DNA of 64,000 nt from Aquisalibacillus elongatus (GTDB lineage Bacteria; Bacillota; Bacilli; Bacillales; Alkalibacillaceae). Positions 8,683 to 18,360 of this stretch are shown piece by piece. Below the pieces are notes generated by a model. The model saw nothing but the letters and a program-made list of their open reading frames with translations, searched no databases and had not been told where the DNA came from. Each line of letters begins with the position of its first letter. The first letter of the stretch is position 1. The position numbers and the translations under genes were made by a program. The stretch lies in the NCBI RefSeq assembly GCF_003843875.1, contig NZ_RKRF01000007.1:62001-126000 (forward strand), in the 5' to 3' direction.

Positions 8683-8991
8683 TTAAAGTTTTTCAAGATC
8701 TATAATGTCACCATTCTCGGCATTGACATGAAATAGATATTGCGTGTTTTCACCGTTTTCTAGTCTTGTTACGCCACCTTGATAAGCTTTAATCGTTTGA
8801 CCATCTACGGTATAATCTTTTACCTCCATTAAAATCCAAGAGCCACTAATAGGTCCATCTTGTTTGAGAGAATTTTTTACTTGCTTTAAAACTTTTTCAG
8901 GAAATAAGTATTTGTCTCGTACTTTTTTTCCGACTAAGGTGCCAACCGTGACTCCAATCGCAGCTGGAGCTATTAATTTATACCATTTCAT
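8683..8991 (-). CDS. small membrane-anchored protein, PepSY-like (YtzB-like)
   Basis: A 102-residue protein with a short N-terminal hydrophobic segment (LIAPAAIGVTVGTLVG) and a small globular domain with the pattern GSWILMEV, then YQGGVTRLE and YLFHVNAENGDIIDLEKL, typical of PepSY-type domains. It resembles YtzB, which I remember as being near ytoP in B. subtilis; that link is from memory. Probable location is the outer face of the membrane. Function unknown. Confidence 0.65.
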   Translation of the reverse strand: MKWYKLIAPAAIGVTVGTLVGKKVRDKYLFPEKVLKQVKNSLKQDGPISGSWILMEVKDYTVDGQTIKAYQGGVTRLENGENTQYLFHVNAENGDIIDLEKL

Positions 8992-9133
8992 ATAATCACT
9001 CCATCTATGAACTTATGATTCATTATAAGCTTTTTTAGATTATATTAAAATATATTTCATAGAGGAATGGAATATTTACTAAATTTTCGATAGAATATAC
9101 AGTGGAACATATAATGGATCGGAGTGAACATAA

Positions 9134-10201
9134 ATGAAGCAACAAACACTAGATATGTTTAAGACATTAACTGAATTACCAGGGGCACCAGGACATGAAC
9201 ATCAAGTAAGAGATTACATGAAGGGTGAACTAGAGAAGTATTCAGATGAAATCATCCAAGATCGTTTAGGCGGTGTTTTTGGTGTTCGAAAAGGTGAGGG
9301 ACCGAGAGTCATGGTCGCTGGACACATGGATGAAGTTGGCTTCATGGTCACGCAGATTACGAAAAACGGAATGATCCGTTTTCAAACGTTAGGTGGCTGG
9401 TGGAGTCAGGTGTTATTGGCTCAACGTGTACAAGTCATCACTGACCAAGGACCAGTGGATGGTGTTATTGGTTCGATCCCACCACATAACTTAACACCTG
9501 AACAACGTAAGAAACCGATGGACATGAAGAACATGTTAATCGATATTGGTGCAGACGATGAAGAGGATGCTAAGAAAATTGGCATCAAACCAGGTCAGCC
9601 AATTTTACCTGTTTGTCCATTTACACCGATGGCGAACGATAAAAAGATCATGGCAAAAGCATGGGATAACCGTTATGGTTGTGGCTTATCGATTGAGCTA
9701 TTAAAAGAGTTACAAGGTGAGACGTTGAACCATGAACTTTATTCAGGTACAACTGTTCAAGAAGAGGTTGGACTAAGAGGTGCTCAAGCTGCCGCGAACA
9801 TGATCAATCCGGATATTTTCTTTGCATTAGATGCATCACCTGCCAATGATATGGAAGGAAAAGATTCTGAGTTTGGTCATTTAGGAAAAGGTGCTTTAGT
9901 CCGCATTTTTGACCGATCAATGGTGACGCATCGAGGTATGCGAGATTTTGTGTTAGATACAGCGGAATCTAAGGACATTCCTTACCAGTATTTTATTTCA
10001 CAAGGTGGAACGGATGCTGGACGAGTGCATATTTCGAATGATGGTGTGCCGTCAGCAGTTGTAGGAGTATGCTCGCGTTATATTCATACAAGCTCATCGA
10101 TTGTCCATGTTGATGATTATGCAGCAGCTAAGGAATTACTCGTTAATCTGGTGAAATCAGTCGATCAATCAACGGTTGATTCTATTCGTAAAAATGGTTA
10201 A
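9134..10201 (+). CDS. ytoP: M42-family glutamyl aminopeptidase-like metallopeptidase YtoP
   Basis: A cytoplasmic co-catalytic metal aminopeptidase that clips N-terminal residues from peptides. Metal and catalytic motifs are [10 protein letters not shown] near residue 67, AWDNRYGCG near residue 180, [11 protein letters not shown] near residue 213 and ALDAS near residue 238. Length (355) matches the family. ATG 9134 follows a GGAGTG site. It ends at a perfect bidirectional terminator shared with ytoQ. Confidence 0.92.
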   Translation: MKQQTLDMFKTLTELPGAPGHEHQVRDYMKGELEKYSDEIIQDRLGGVFGVRKGEGPRVMVAGHMDEVGFMVTQITKNGMIRFQTLGGWWSQVLLAQRVQVITDQGPVDGVIGSIPPHNLTPEQRKKPMDMKNMLIDIGADDEEDAKKIGIKPGQPILPVCPFTPMANDKKIMAKAWDNRYGCGLSIELLKELQGETLNHELYSGTTVQEEVGLRGAQAAANMINPDIFFALDASPANDMEGKDSEFGHLGKGALVRIFDRSMVTHRGMRDFVLDTAESKDIPYQYFISQGGTDAGRVHISNDGVPSAVVGVCSRYIHTSSSIVHVDDYAAAKELLVNLVKSVDQSTVDSIRKNG

Positions 10202-10212
10202 ACAAATAAAAA

Positions 10213-10247
10213 AACTGCCTTAAAACATTGAATGTTTTAAGGCAGTT
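10213..10247. terminator. bidirectional terminator between ytoP and ytoQ
   Basis: AACTGCCTTAAAACATT (10213-10229) and AATGTTTTAAGGCAGTT (10231-10247) form a perfect 17-bp stem around a single base. Confidence 0.9.
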
Positions 10248-10258
10248 AATTCAAAACA

Positions 10259-10699
10259 TTACTTATAGATATATGTTAAGACTTCAATGGCTTGATCGAT
10301 GTTTTCGACGGTTACAGTGGCGTTGTTTGATAGTTCTTTTAGTGGATGAATGAGTGATTCAGGTCGAACTAAGATGAGTGGTTTGTTAAGTCCGAGTGCA
10401 ATACCGGCATCCATTGCAGTATTCCATTGCTTGTAAGTTTCACCGAATAAAGCAATCACAGCATCTGCCTGATTCATCATAATCGATGTTCTGAAGTTAT
10501 TAATGCTCGCACCTTGATCATCTCTGTAAAGTTGATTAGGTTGCTTACCTAGAATATTTTCACCAATATCATCTGATAGGTCATGGTTTTCCTGTGGTCC
10601 TGTGAATTCGATATCTAATTGGTGTTCAGAAGCCTTTTGTTTTAATTGTTCACGCCAATCATCATGAATTTGGCCAGCTAAGTAGATTGATAGTTTCAT
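10259..10699 (-). CDS. ytoQ: YtoQ-family protein
   Basis: A 146-residue protein of the YtoQ family, with a fold like nucleoside 2-deoxyribosyltransferases. It begins SIYLAGQIHDDWREQL, has a central FTGPQENH segment and NQADAVIALFGETYKQWNTAMDAG-like core (cited as ADAVIALFG), and a final LNKPLILVRP strand. The role is unknown. The frame opens at TTG 10717, but GGAGG overlaps those codons and ATG 10699 gives the family N-terminus. Confidence 0.85.
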   Translation of the reverse strand: MKLSIYLAGQIHDDWREQLKQKASEHQLDIEFTGPQENHDLSDDIGENILGKQPNQLYRDDQGASINNFRTSIMMNQADAVIALFGETYKQWNTAMDAGIALGLNKPLILVRPESLIHPLKELSNNATVTVENIDQAIEVLTYIYK

Positions 10700-10788
10700 A
10701 GAATATACGACCTCCAATAGAGTGATTTGTTTATTATGTTCTAATGAAAGTATTGGTTTGTCAAATTATTAATATAGGGGAGAGAGAA

Positions 10789-11316
10789 GTGATTAATAAA
10801 AAGTTAGCGTTAAGTGTTGTCGGTTTAGTTTTGATTGCATTCTTAGCCGGGTGCTCAAAATCTGAATCAGAAATTTTGGATGAGGCCGACCGTCAGTTGA
10901 AAGAGATTTTCCTCTCGAGTGAGACGATCGAGACGAATTTTGAGTTGACTAATATGCATATTTATAAACCTGATTCGTTTGAGTTCTCAGAGGAAAGAGA
11001 TAACAACATTATATTCTATGAAGACGAGCAGCCGTTTCTATTATTCATTAATGAATTTGAAGAGCCTAACAGCAAGTGGTATTACAATGAGTTAGAAAGC
11101 GCACAGAATGAGGATAACCATGTTCATTTAAAAACATTTGAAAGTGAAGAAGAGTTCGCTTATTTTAACGTCGTTGAACGAGAAGATGAAGAGGACCATT
11201 ATGAGGTCCAGCTAGGAATTGGCGGAATAAAAATAGCGACGATTACAACTCTAGATCAACTGCAACACGATGTAGAAGAAATGATTAAGATTGTTAAATC
11301 AGTAGAAGAGAAATAA
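10789..11316 (+). CDS. predicted lipoprotein of unknown function
   Basis: About 175 residues. The N-terminus INKKLALSVVGLVLIAF followed by LAGC is a type II signal peptide; the Cys of the lipobox, near residue 23, would carry the lipid and anchor the protein outside the membrane. The mature part is acidic. GTG 10789 is chosen because AGGGGAGAG is directly upstream and the signal peptide then begins correctly; the open frame starts 15 codons earlier. It precedes the PfoR-like membrane gene by 24 bases and may share its transcript. I do not recognise the domain. Confidence 0.8.
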   Translation: MINKKLALSVVGLVLIAFLAGCSKSESEILDEADRQLKEIFLSSETIETNFELTNMHIYKPDSFEFSEERDNNIIFYEDEQPFLLFINEFEEPNSKWYYNELESAQNEDNHVHLKTFESEEEFAYFNVVEREDEEDHYEVQLGIGGIKIATITTLDQLQHDVEEMIKIVKSVEEK

Positions 11317-11340
11317 TCATTTAAAGGGAGTTGTACTAAC

Positions 11341-12372
11341 GTGAAAGCTTTTTTAGAGCGAAAAGGGGTAGAAATTAGTTTTCATGCTTATGCAATTACA
11401 GCATTAAGTTATATGGCACTAGGTGTATTCGCTTCACTCATTATCGGTGTCATTATTCAAACGATTGGTCAAGAAGTACCATATGCGCCAGACTTTTTTG
11501 TTGAAGCTGGTGGGTATGCCATTCAAGGTGGAGTTTATGGTGGAGCTATAGCAGTGGCTGTCGCCTATGGGTTAAACGCTCCACCTTTAGTTATGTTCAG
11601 TGCTTTGTTTGCTGGTTCATTCGCGGCAAGTCCTGATTTTATTAACTCAGGTCCAGCTGGTGCATTTATAGCTGCTTTACTTGCCGTTGAAGTTGGGAAA
11701 TTAGTTAGTAAGGAAACTAAGATTGATATTATCGTGACACCTTTCGTTACGATTATGATTGGTTATTTGGTTGCTAGTTTAGTAGGTGAACCGATTGCTA
11801 GTTTTCTAGTCGCATTTGGTGATGTTATTGAATGGGCCATCGACTTAAGGCCGTTAATTATGGGGATCATTGTAGCCGTCTTAATGGGACTCGCTTTAAC
11901 AGCACCTATATCGAGTGTTGCAATTGCAATTATGCTAGATTTACAAGGGCTAGCAGCTGGGGCTGCTACTGTTGGATGTGCAGCGCAAATGATCGGTTTT
12001 GCGGTTAGTAGTTATCGAGAAAATAAGTTTAGTGGTTTAATTTCTCAAGGACTTGGCACATCGATGCTGCAAGTCGGTAATATTATGAAAAACCCTGCAA
12101 TCCTCATACCACCAACCGTTGCAGGGGCATTGTTAGCTCCGATTGCTACGGTTTGGCTGCAATTAGAAAATAATGCATATGGGGCTGGTATGGGAACGAG
12201 TGGCTTAGTTGGTCCGATTATGACATTGAAAACTATGGGCTTTACTACTGAAATCTTTATGATTATTTTATCATTACATGTTTTAGCGCCAGCCATTATT
12301 AGTCTAATGGTCTCAGAACTCCTTCGTCGAAAAGGATTAATTAAGTTCGGAGATATGAAGCTAGATGCTTAA
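11341..12372 (+). CDS. PTS EIIC_2/PfoR-like integral membrane protein
   Basis: A 343-residue protein with about ten hydrophobic segments and many Gly/Ala-rich turns (GGYAIQGGVYGG, GTSGLVGPIMTLKTMG). This is the look of the PTS_EIIC_2 family, which includes clostridial PfoR, once called a toxin regulator. No EIIA or EIIB domain is present, so PTS transport is unproven. GTG 11341 follows AAAGGGAG at about 10 bases. A strong terminator follows. Confidence 0.75.
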   Translation: MKAFLERKGVEISFHAYAITALSYMALGVFASLIIGVIIQTIGQEVPYAPDFFVEAGGYAIQGGVYGGAIAVAVAYGLNAPPLVMFSALFAGSFAASPDFINSGPAGAFIAALLAVEVGKLVSKETKIDIIVTPFVTIMIGYLVASLVGEPIASFLVAFGDVIEWAIDLRPLIMGIIVAVLMGLALTAPISSVAIAIMLDLQGLAAGAATVGCAAQMIGFAVSSYRENKFSGLISQGLGTSMLQVGNIMKNPAILIPPTVAGALLAPIATVWLQLENNAYGAGMGTSGLVGPIMTLKTMGFTTEIFMIILSLHVLAPAIISLMVSELLRRKGLIKFGDMKLDA

Positions 12373-12376
12373 TCAC

Positions 12377-12413
12377 AAGCGTGACTGACGATAGTCGGTC
12401 ACGCTTTTTTCTT
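12377..12413 (+). terminator. terminator after the PfoR-like gene
   Basis: AAGCGTGACTGAC pairs with GTCGGTCACGCTT with one mismatch, followed by six T. Confidence 0.88.
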
Positions 12414-12469
12414 TTGCGGGAAAATGGTAAAATATTTATTAGTGTGGCTTCGAAAAGGAGGCGAATAAA

Positions 12470-13282
12470 ATGAAAATGACAAGTGTTCAAATGAAGCGAA
12501 AACTCGAACAACGATTTCAAAATGATGATTGGCATACGCATTTTGATCGTGATGAAGATACATTCCGAATTGAATGGAAAGATAGTAAGCAAGGGGTGAC
12601 CATTTCACTGCCTGGTGTGATCTCTAAATGGGAAGATCGTCAGGAAGATGCTTTAGACGAGATTGAAAACCATATCCGAGAAGCGTTACGAATTATGAAT
12701 GACGAACAGACATTAGAAGGGAAAGAGGCTAATGTTTTCCCAGTTATTCGTTCAGGTTCATTCCCATTAGAGTCTAAAAATGGCGATCCATTATTATATA
12801 CAGAACATACGGCTGAAACCCGTATTTATTATGCATTGGATTTAGGTAAATCTTATCGCTTAATTGATGAGCGAATGCTTAAACAAGAGGGTTGGGAAGA
12901 AGAGCGAGTAAGAGAAGTTGCGATGTTTAACGTGCGCCGGTTATCAACGGAAATGAAACAGGAAGAAGTAGCCGGTAATACGTTCTACTTCCTATCGACT
13001 CAGGATGGTTATGATGCAAGTCGCATCTTAAATGAAGCGTTATTAGAAGAAATGGCAAGTGTTGTTGAAGGTGAATTAGCGGTTGGTGTCCCTCATCAGG
13101 ATGTTTTAATTTTTGTTGATGTTAAAAATAAAACAGGCTACGATATTCTAGCGCAAATGATGATGCAATTTTTCGCTGAAGGGCAGATTCCAATTACATC
13201 ACTGCCGTTTATATATGAAGATCGAAACCTCGAGCCGATTTTTATTTTAGCTCAAAATAAACCAAAAGATGATAAGGAGTAA
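12470..13282 (+). CDS. ytpQ: DUF1444/UPF0354 protein YtpQ
   Basis: A 270-residue cytoplasmic protein of the YtpQ family, function unknown. Recognisable stretches are FRIEWKD near residue 28, [10 protein letters not shown] near residue 91 and a C-terminal [25 protein letters not shown] stands before ATG 12470. ytpR starts 5 bases after its stop, so the two genes are translationally close, as in B. subtilis. Confidence 0.88.
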   Translation: MKMTSVQMKRKLEQRFQNDDWHTHFDRDEDTFRIEWKDSKQGVTISLPGVISKWEDRQEDALDEIENHIREALRIMNDEQTLEGKEANVFPVIRSGSFPLESKNGDPLLYTEHTAETRIYYALDLGKSYRLIDERMLKQEGWEEERVREVAMFNVRRLSTEMKQEEVAGNTFYFLSTQDGYDASRILNEALLEEMASVVEGELAVGVPHQDVLIFVDVKNKTGYDILAQMMMQFFAEGQIPITSLPFIYEDRNLEPIFILAQNKPKDDKE

Positions 13283-13287
13283 TCGTT

Positions 13288-13893
13288 ATGCAATTTGTTT
13301 ATAACCCAAAAGGAATTGGCGATGTATTAATTATCACGTTAGATCAAAAAGAAACTAAAGTGGACCACGAAACAATTGGTGATGTGACGCGTCTTACCGA
13401 CGAAGATGGGCAAGTTGTCGGTTATAACTTGTTTCATGCATCTAATTACGTTTCTATAGATACTAATGGACCTTTGAGTGTTGATGAAGGTTTAGTCAAT
13501 CAGGTTCAGAAAGCTTTTAAACAAAACGGAGTCCATGATGAGTTGACTATTGATTTAACACCTAAATTCGTCGTTGGATATGTTAAGGAAAAAGCACCTC
13601 ACGAAGATGCGACTAAATTAAATGTTTGCCAAGTTGATGTGGGTGATGAAAGCTTGCAAATCGTTTGTGGTGCACCGAATGTGGATGAAGGGCAGAAAGT
13701 AGTGGTCGCAAAAGTAGGCGCTATGATGCCAGATGGAATGCATATTAAACCATCTAGTCTAAGAGGTGTGGAGTCGACCGGCATGATCTGTTCAGCTAAA
13801 GAACTTAACTTACCTAATGCTAGTGAGAAGAAAGGCATATTAGTGCTCGATGATTCTTATCGCGTTGGTGAACAGTTCGATTTTAAAGCCTAA
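13288..13893 (+). CDS. ytpR: tRNA-binding-domain protein YtpR
   Basis: A 201-residue protein with an N-terminal DUF4479 region and a C-terminal tRNA-binding OB domain like those at the N-terminus of PheT and the C-terminus of MetG. The OB signature is visible as [19 protein letters not shown] (near residue 111), [13 protein letters not shown] and [17 protein letters not shown]. It is assumed to bind structured RNA; no reaction is expected. It overlaps nothing and shares the ytpQ transcript. Confidence 0.92.
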   Translation: MQFVYNPKGIGDVLIITLDQKETKVDHETIGDVTRLTDEDGQVVGYNLFHASNYVSIDTNGPLSVDEGLVNQVQKAFKQNGVHDELTIDLTPKFVVGYVKEKAPHEDATKLNVCQVDVGDESLQIVCGAPNVDEGQKVVVAKVGAMMPDGMHIKPSSLRGVESTGMICSAKELNLPNASEKKGILVLDDSYRVGEQFDFKA

Positions 13894-13960
13894 TAATGTT
13901 TTCTGTTATAATGGAAAATAGTTGAGGAGGAGAATCTCAAATAGATTTGAGGGGTATACG

Positions 13961-15079
13961 ATGAAAGAATTTACATTAAAACAACAAGGTAATATTAAGC
14001 GGTTAACGAATAAAACGTTTAAATTTGATGATCGTGTAGGGGAAGGCTGGTTCTCAGCTGTTTATTTCTTAAAAACGAAGGACATTGTTAAAAAACATTT
14101 AAAAGATAATGTCGTCACGATGCAATTTTTCCAAAAACAAGATGCGGTGCTATGTGGGACGGATGAGGCAATCGCCTTATTACATACGTTTGCTGATAAT
14201 CCCGAGGAATTAGAAATACATTCATTACAGGATGGCGACCGTATTAGTCCTTATGAATCTGTTTTGACCGTTAGAGGCCCTTATGAAAGTTTTGGCTATC
14301 TAGAAGGGATTATTGACGGCATTTTATCAAGAAGAACTTCAGTTGCAACAAATGTCTATAAAGTTGTAACGGCTGCGAAATCAACAGGGTCTAAGAAGCC
14401 CGTCATCTTCATGGGTGACCGTGATGATCACTATACACAACAAGCTGGCGATGGTTATGCGGCTTATATTGGTGGCTCTACCGCTCAAGCAACTCATGCG
14501 ATGAATGAATGGTGGGGTAAACAAGGAATGGGCACGATGCCTCATGCTCTCATTCAAATGTTTAAAGGTGACATTGTTAAATCTGCTGAAGCTTATAAGG
14601 ATACGTTCCCAGATGATGATTTAGTCGCATTAGTGGATTATAATAACGATGTCATTACAGATTCCTTAAAGGTTGCTAGGCATTTTGGCGAGGAATTAAA
14701 AGGTGTACGTATTGATACATCTAAAAACATGGTCGATCAGTACTTCTTCCGTAACCCTCAGGTCATGGGTTCATTCGACCCTAGAGGTGTTAATCCGCAA
14801 TTAATCTTTGCGCTTCGAGATGCTCTTGATCAAGAAGGCTTCAACCACGTGAAGATTATGGCCAGTGGCGGTTTTGATGAGGAAAAAATCAAGCGTTTTG
14901 AATCTCTTGGCGTCCCAGTCGATATGTACGGTGTGGGAAGCAATCTGTTAAAGGTTAAGATTGGATTTACAGGTGATAACGTGCTTCTTAATGATGACGA
15001 AGAGGCAAAAGCTGGTCGCAAGTTTAACTATAATCCAAGATTAGAAAAAGTCGATTATCCAGTTAATGATGAAGATTGA
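13961..15079 (+). CDS. pncB: nicotinate phosphoribosyltransferase
   Basis: The enzyme of NAD salvage that joins nicotinate to PRPP. The sequence has the family core: GILSRRTSVATNVYKV near residue 128, FMGDRDDHY near residue 148, STAQATHAMNEWW near residue 178, VALVDYNNDV near residue 218, FDPRGVNPQLIFALRDALD near residue 282 and ASGGFDEEKI near residue 313. At 372 residues it is the shorter Firmicute form. ATG 13961 follows GAGGGG at 6 bases. In B. subtilis I recall sftA (ytpS), not this gene, between ytpR and murC. Confidence 0.88.
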   Translation: MKEFTLKQQGNIKRLTNKTFKFDDRVGEGWFSAVYFLKTKDIVKKHLKDNVVTMQFFQKQDAVLCGTDEAIALLHTFADNPEELEIHSLQDGDRISPYESVLTVRGPYESFGYLEGIIDGILSRRTSVATNVYKVVTAAKSTGSKKPVIFMGDRDDHYTQQAGDGYAAYIGGSTAQATHAMNEWWGKQGMGTMPHALIQMFKGDIVKSAEAYKDTFPDDDLVALVDYNNDVITDSLKVARHFGEELKGVRIDTSKNMVDQYFFRNPQVMGSFDPRGVNPQLIFALRDALDQEGFNHVKIMASGGFDEEKIKRFESLGVPVDMYGVGSNLLKVKIGFTGDNVLLNDDEEAKAGRKFNYNPRLEKVDYPVNDED

Positions 15080-15101
15080 TTGCTTATGCAATCAATCTTT
15101 T
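15074..15101 (+). terminator. terminator overlapping the pncB stop codon
   Basis: GATTGATTGC (15074-15083) and GCAATCAATC (15088-15097) form a perfect stem with a four-base loop and a T run. The left arm includes the TGA stop. Confidence 0.8.
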
Positions 15102-15220
15102 CATATTTCATACATAAGTATTAATGTATTTATGTTCTAATTTTGCTATAATGTATAAAAGCAAAATGAAAAGATTAAGCATATATTATATACAGGATGA
15201 TTAAATCGGAGGTTCGATTA

Positions 15221-16516
15221 ATGCCGACTTACCATTTTATAGGAATAAAAGGCACTGGGATGAGTGCATTAGCGCAAATCTTACACGATTCTGGGGAGAA
15301 CGTGCAGGGTTCAGATATAGAAAAGCATTTCTTTACAGAGGAAGCTTTAAAAGAAAAAAACATCAAAATCATGCCATTTGATCTAGCAAATATTAAAGAA
15401 GGCTTAACGATCATTGCGGGTAATGCCTTTAGTGATGACCATGAAGAAATCGTTAAAGCAAAAGAGATGGGATTAGAATTTTATCGCTATCATGAGTTTC
15501 TAGGAGAATTTCTAAATCGCTATACAAGTGTTGCGGTTACAGGTGCACACGGTAAAACGTCCACGACGGGCTTATTAGCGCATACGTTAAAACAAAATAT
15601 CCCGACATCATATTTAATTGGTGATGGCACGGGGTACGGCACGACAAATAGTCAATATTTTGTGTTTGAAGCTTGTGAATATAGAAGACATTTCTTAGCT
15701 TACGAACCAGATTATGCCATTATGACGAATATAGATTTTGACCATCCGGACTATTTTAAGAGTATTGAAGATGTATTCGACGCCTTTCAATCAATGGCGA
15801 TGAAAGTGAGAAAAGGAATCATTGCTTGTGGTGATGATGAATATTTACAACAGATTCAAGCTAAAGTTCCTGTTGTTTATTACGGCTTTACAGAAGGCAA
15901 TGACTTTCAAGCGAAGAACATTCAAGAGTCTAGTGAAGGTACGACGTTTGAAGTTTATGTTAGAAGTACTTATTATGATACGTTTACGATCCCGACATAT
16001 GGCAATCACAGCGTGCTGAATGCACTAAGCGTGGTGGCTTTAATGCAGTATGAGAGTTTCACAGCACAGGAGATTAGTCATTTAAAATCATTCCCTGGAG
16101 TGAAGCGTCGTTTTACTGAAACTGAATGGAAGAACGGGCAGATTTTAATTGATGACTATGCTCACCATCCAAAAGAGATAGAAGCGACGATTGATTCAGC
16201 ACGTAAGAAGTATCCGAATAAAGATATTGTCGCTGTTTTTCAGCCTCATACTTTTACAAGAACGAAGCAATTCATAGATGAGTTTGCCGATAGTTTATCT
16301 CAGGCAGACTATATCTACTTGTGTGATATTTTTGCCTCAGCGCGTGAAAAATCAGATAAACTTTCTATTAATGATTTGTTAGAGAAGGTTGATGGCGCGA
16401 CCTTGCTCAATGAGGGAGAGACTGAAGTACTCAATAATCATCAAAATAGTGTGATCCTGTTTATGGGTGCTGGAGATATTCAGAAATACGAAGAAGAATT
16501 TAAACAGCTAGCGTAA
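15221..16516 (+). CDS. murC: UDP-N-acetylmuramate--L-alanine ligase MurC
   Basis: Adds L-alanine to UDP-MurNAc in cytoplasmic peptidoglycan precursor synthesis, using ATP. The N-terminal nucleotide-sugar-binding loop is [14 protein letters not shown], the ATP loop is [11 protein letters not shown] near residue 107, and [10 protein letters not shown] near residue 320 with QPHTFTRTK near residue 345 is the C-terminal Mur ligase domain. ATG 15221 follows CGGAGG at 8 bases; the frame is open eight codons further without an RBS. Length (431) is normal. Confidence 0.95.
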   Translation: MPTYHFIGIKGTGMSALAQILHDSGENVQGSDIEKHFFTEEALKEKNIKIMPFDLANIKEGLTIIAGNAFSDDHEEIVKAKEMGLEFYRYHEFLGEFLNRYTSVAVTGAHGKTSTTGLLAHTLKQNIPTSYLIGDGTGYGTTNSQYFVFEACEYRRHFLAYEPDYAIMTNIDFDHPDYFKSIEDVFDAFQSMAMKVRKGIIACGDDEYLQQIQAKVPVVYYGFTEGNDFQAKNIQESSEGTTFEVYVRSTYYDTFTIPTYGNHSVLNALSVVALMQYESFTAQEISHLKSFPGVKRRFTETEWKNGQILIDDYAHHPKEIEATIDSARKKYPNKDIVAVFQPHTFTRTKQFIDEFADSLSQADYIYLCDIFASAREKSDKLSINDLLEKVDGATLLNEGETEVLNNHQNSVILFMGAGDIQKYEEEFKQLA

Positions 16517-16522
16517 TGGAAG

Positions 16523-16557
16523 ACCTAAGGCTTTGATGTCGAAGCCTTAGGTTTTTT
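16523..16557 (+). terminator. terminator after murC
   Basis: CCTAAGGCTT (16524-16533) and AAGCCTTAGG (16542-16551) form a perfect stem followed by six T. Confidence 0.9.
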
Positions 16558-16621
16558 ATTATTAATAGAAAATTATGTTAACATAATTGTAAAGCAAAAA
16601 GGGATTGGAGGTAAATTTACT

Positions 16622-17046
16622 ATTAAAAAAGCAGTTCAATACTCATTACTCGTTATAATAGGTTTGATTATTTTGAACACGATTGTGGAAATTGATAGAA
16701 GTCTTAACACGGGTGTAGTTAATAGGATTGATGGTATTAGTTGGGAATATTTCTATATAACTTTACTAAGTGTTTTATTTGGTTTATTAATCGAATGGAA
16801 GAGAGTTTTAACCATTTTGAAAGGTCATATAAAAGCTAATAGGCTGTTTATTCCGTCTATATTATTATTGCTTTTGAGTTTTACGCCTATTGCCTATACA
16901 CTCATGTATTTTGGATTTACTTCATACCGACATTTTTTCCTATTGGTGTTTTCATTACACCATTGCAGAGTATAAATACATTAATGTTACTAGGAGTTTT
17001 ATCAGGTGTTTTATTAGTTAGATCACTAGCACATAAAAGTGAATAA
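16622..17046 (+). pseudogene. small membrane-protein gene with a frameshift and no normal start codon
   Basis: GGAGG at 16607-16611 lies 10 bases before ATT 16622, which would begin IKKAVQYSLLVIIGLIIL; the first standard start in frame is TTG 16664, inside the first membrane helix. The frame encodes three hydrophobic segments, then leaves register near 16905-16940. The +1 frame continues the membrane character as FIPTFFPIGVFITPLQSI and LLGVLSGVLLVRSLAHKSE up to TAA 17044-17046. The intact protein would have four helices and about 140 residues. A six-T run at 16935-16940 is the likely slip site. Family not recognised. Confidence 0.6.
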
Positions 17047-17058
17047 GTTACATATATA

Positions 17059-17101
17059 AAAATAGAGCATCAAATTGCTGTGCAACTTGATACTCTATTT
17101 T
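17059..17101. terminator. bidirectional terminator
   Basis: AAAATAGAG-C-ATCAA and TTGAT-A-CTCTATTTT form a 14-bp stem with one mismatch, between the broken membrane gene and the convergent aminopeptidase gene. Confidence 0.8.
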
Positions 17102-17103
17102 GT

Positions 17104-18219
17104 TTATGATTTTAAGTTTTCGGGATTTAATCCTTCTAATTCTGAAACGACAAAACGGCCGTCTTTTCGGATGAGCTCGCCATCGAAATAGATTTCACCA
17201 CCACCGTAATCTTCACGTTGGATCACAACCATGTCCCAATGGATGGAGGAATCGTTACCATTGTAGGCATCGTCATAAGCTTGACCTGGTGTAAAGTGGA
17301 AGCTTCCATCAATTTTTTCATCAAATAAAATGTCTTTCATAGGATGTAAGATGTACGGGTTAAATCCGATGGCAAATTCACCAATGTATCGAGCGCCTTC
17401 ATCGGAATTTAATACCTCATTAATGCGTTCCGTATCGTTCGCTTTAGCATCAACAATCTTACCGTTTTCGAATGTTAGTTGTACGTTTTCAAACGTAAAG
17501 CCTTGGTAAGGTGAAGGCGTGTTGTATGTTAGGGTTCCGTTAATGGAATCACGAACCGGCGCTGTGTAAACTTCACCGTCTGGAATATTCATTCGGCCTG
17601 CACATTTAACTTTTGGAATGTCTTTGATTGAGAACTTCAAGTCAGTGCCTTGGCCTTTAATGTGAACTTCATCGGTTTGTTCCATCTTTTTAACTAAGGC
17701 GTCCATGGCATTGTCCATTTTTGCGTAATCTAATGTACATACGTCAAAGTAAAAGTCTTCAAATGCTTCTGTGCTCATATTTGCGAGTTGAGCCATCGAT
17801 TCGTTTGGATAACGTAAGACACACCATTTCGTTTTTGGTACACGAATTTGGCGATGGACACGGCCAACGGTTTGACCAAACAACTTGTTGTTTTCACCAG
17901 GTACATCAGATAATTCATTAATGTTATCACCTGAACGAATGGCGATATAGGCATCCATATCTTCCATAACAGTCGCTTCGTATTTTTCCCATGCTTTTAA
18001 TTGTTCTTCATTTGCCCCTTTAAGTAATGAGCGCATAATTTTTTGATCTTTAAGTTCGACAAATGGATGTCCACCTGCTTCGTATGCTTTTTCAATAATT
18101 GCAGATACTAATTCACGTTGGAGATTTGTGTTTTCAATAAGCAATTTTTCACCTTGTTGTAATCTTACAGAATAGTTGACTAGTAATTCAGCTAGTTTAT
18201 TAATTCGTGGATCTCTCAT
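17104..18219 (-). CDS. ampS: M29-family aminopeptidase (AmpS/PepS type)
   Basis: A metal-dependent cytoplasmic aminopeptidase of the M29 clan. It starts with the family N-terminus INKLAELLVNYSVRLQ. Metal-ligand motifs are visible as NIPDGEVYTAPV near residue 214, EFAIGFNP near residue 277, DEKIDGSFHFTPGQAY near residue 299 and SSIHWDMVV near residue 326. The 371-residue length is slightly below the roughly 410 of B. subtilis AmpS. RBS AAGGCGGG lies before ATG 18219. Confidence 0.9.
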   Translation of the reverse strand: MRDPRINKLAELLVNYSVRLQQGEKLLIENTNLQRELVSAIIEKAYEAGGHPFVELKDQKIMRSLLKGANEEQLKAWEKYEATVMEDMDAYIAIRSGDNINELSDVPGENNKLFGQTVGRVHRQIRVPKTKWCVLRYPNESMAQLANMSTEAFEDFYFDVCTLDYAKMDNAMDALVKKMEQTDEVHIKGQGTDLKFSIKDIPKVKCAGRMNIPDGEVYTAPVRDSINGTLTYNTPSPYQGFTFENVQLTFENGKIVDAKANDTERINEVLNSDEGARYIGEFAIGFNPYILHPMKDILFDEKIDGSFHFTPGQAYDDAYNGNDSSIHWDMVVIQREDYGGGEIYFDGELIRKDGRFVVSELEGLNPENLKS

Positions 18220-18303
18220 TTTATACCCGCCTTTATGTAAGTATTTATCATTATAATTTTATCATAATTTTAACAAGTTTAAATAAAATTGAACTTAGAA
18301 CTT

Positions 18304-18329
18304 GTTTGACATTGGCTTTATTGGGGTAT
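18304..18329 (+). promoter_or_regulatory. sigma-B-type promoter of ytxGHJ
   Basis: GTTTGA (18304-18309) and GGGTAT (18324-18329) with a 14-base spacer match the sigma-B consensus GTTTaa-N12-15-GGGtAt. The downstream ytxGHJ operon is known to be sigma-B controlled in B. subtilis, which supports the call and implies general stress induction here. Confidence 0.8.
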
Positions 18330-18360
18330 AGATTAAATATAAAAGGAGATTAGAAAGGTT

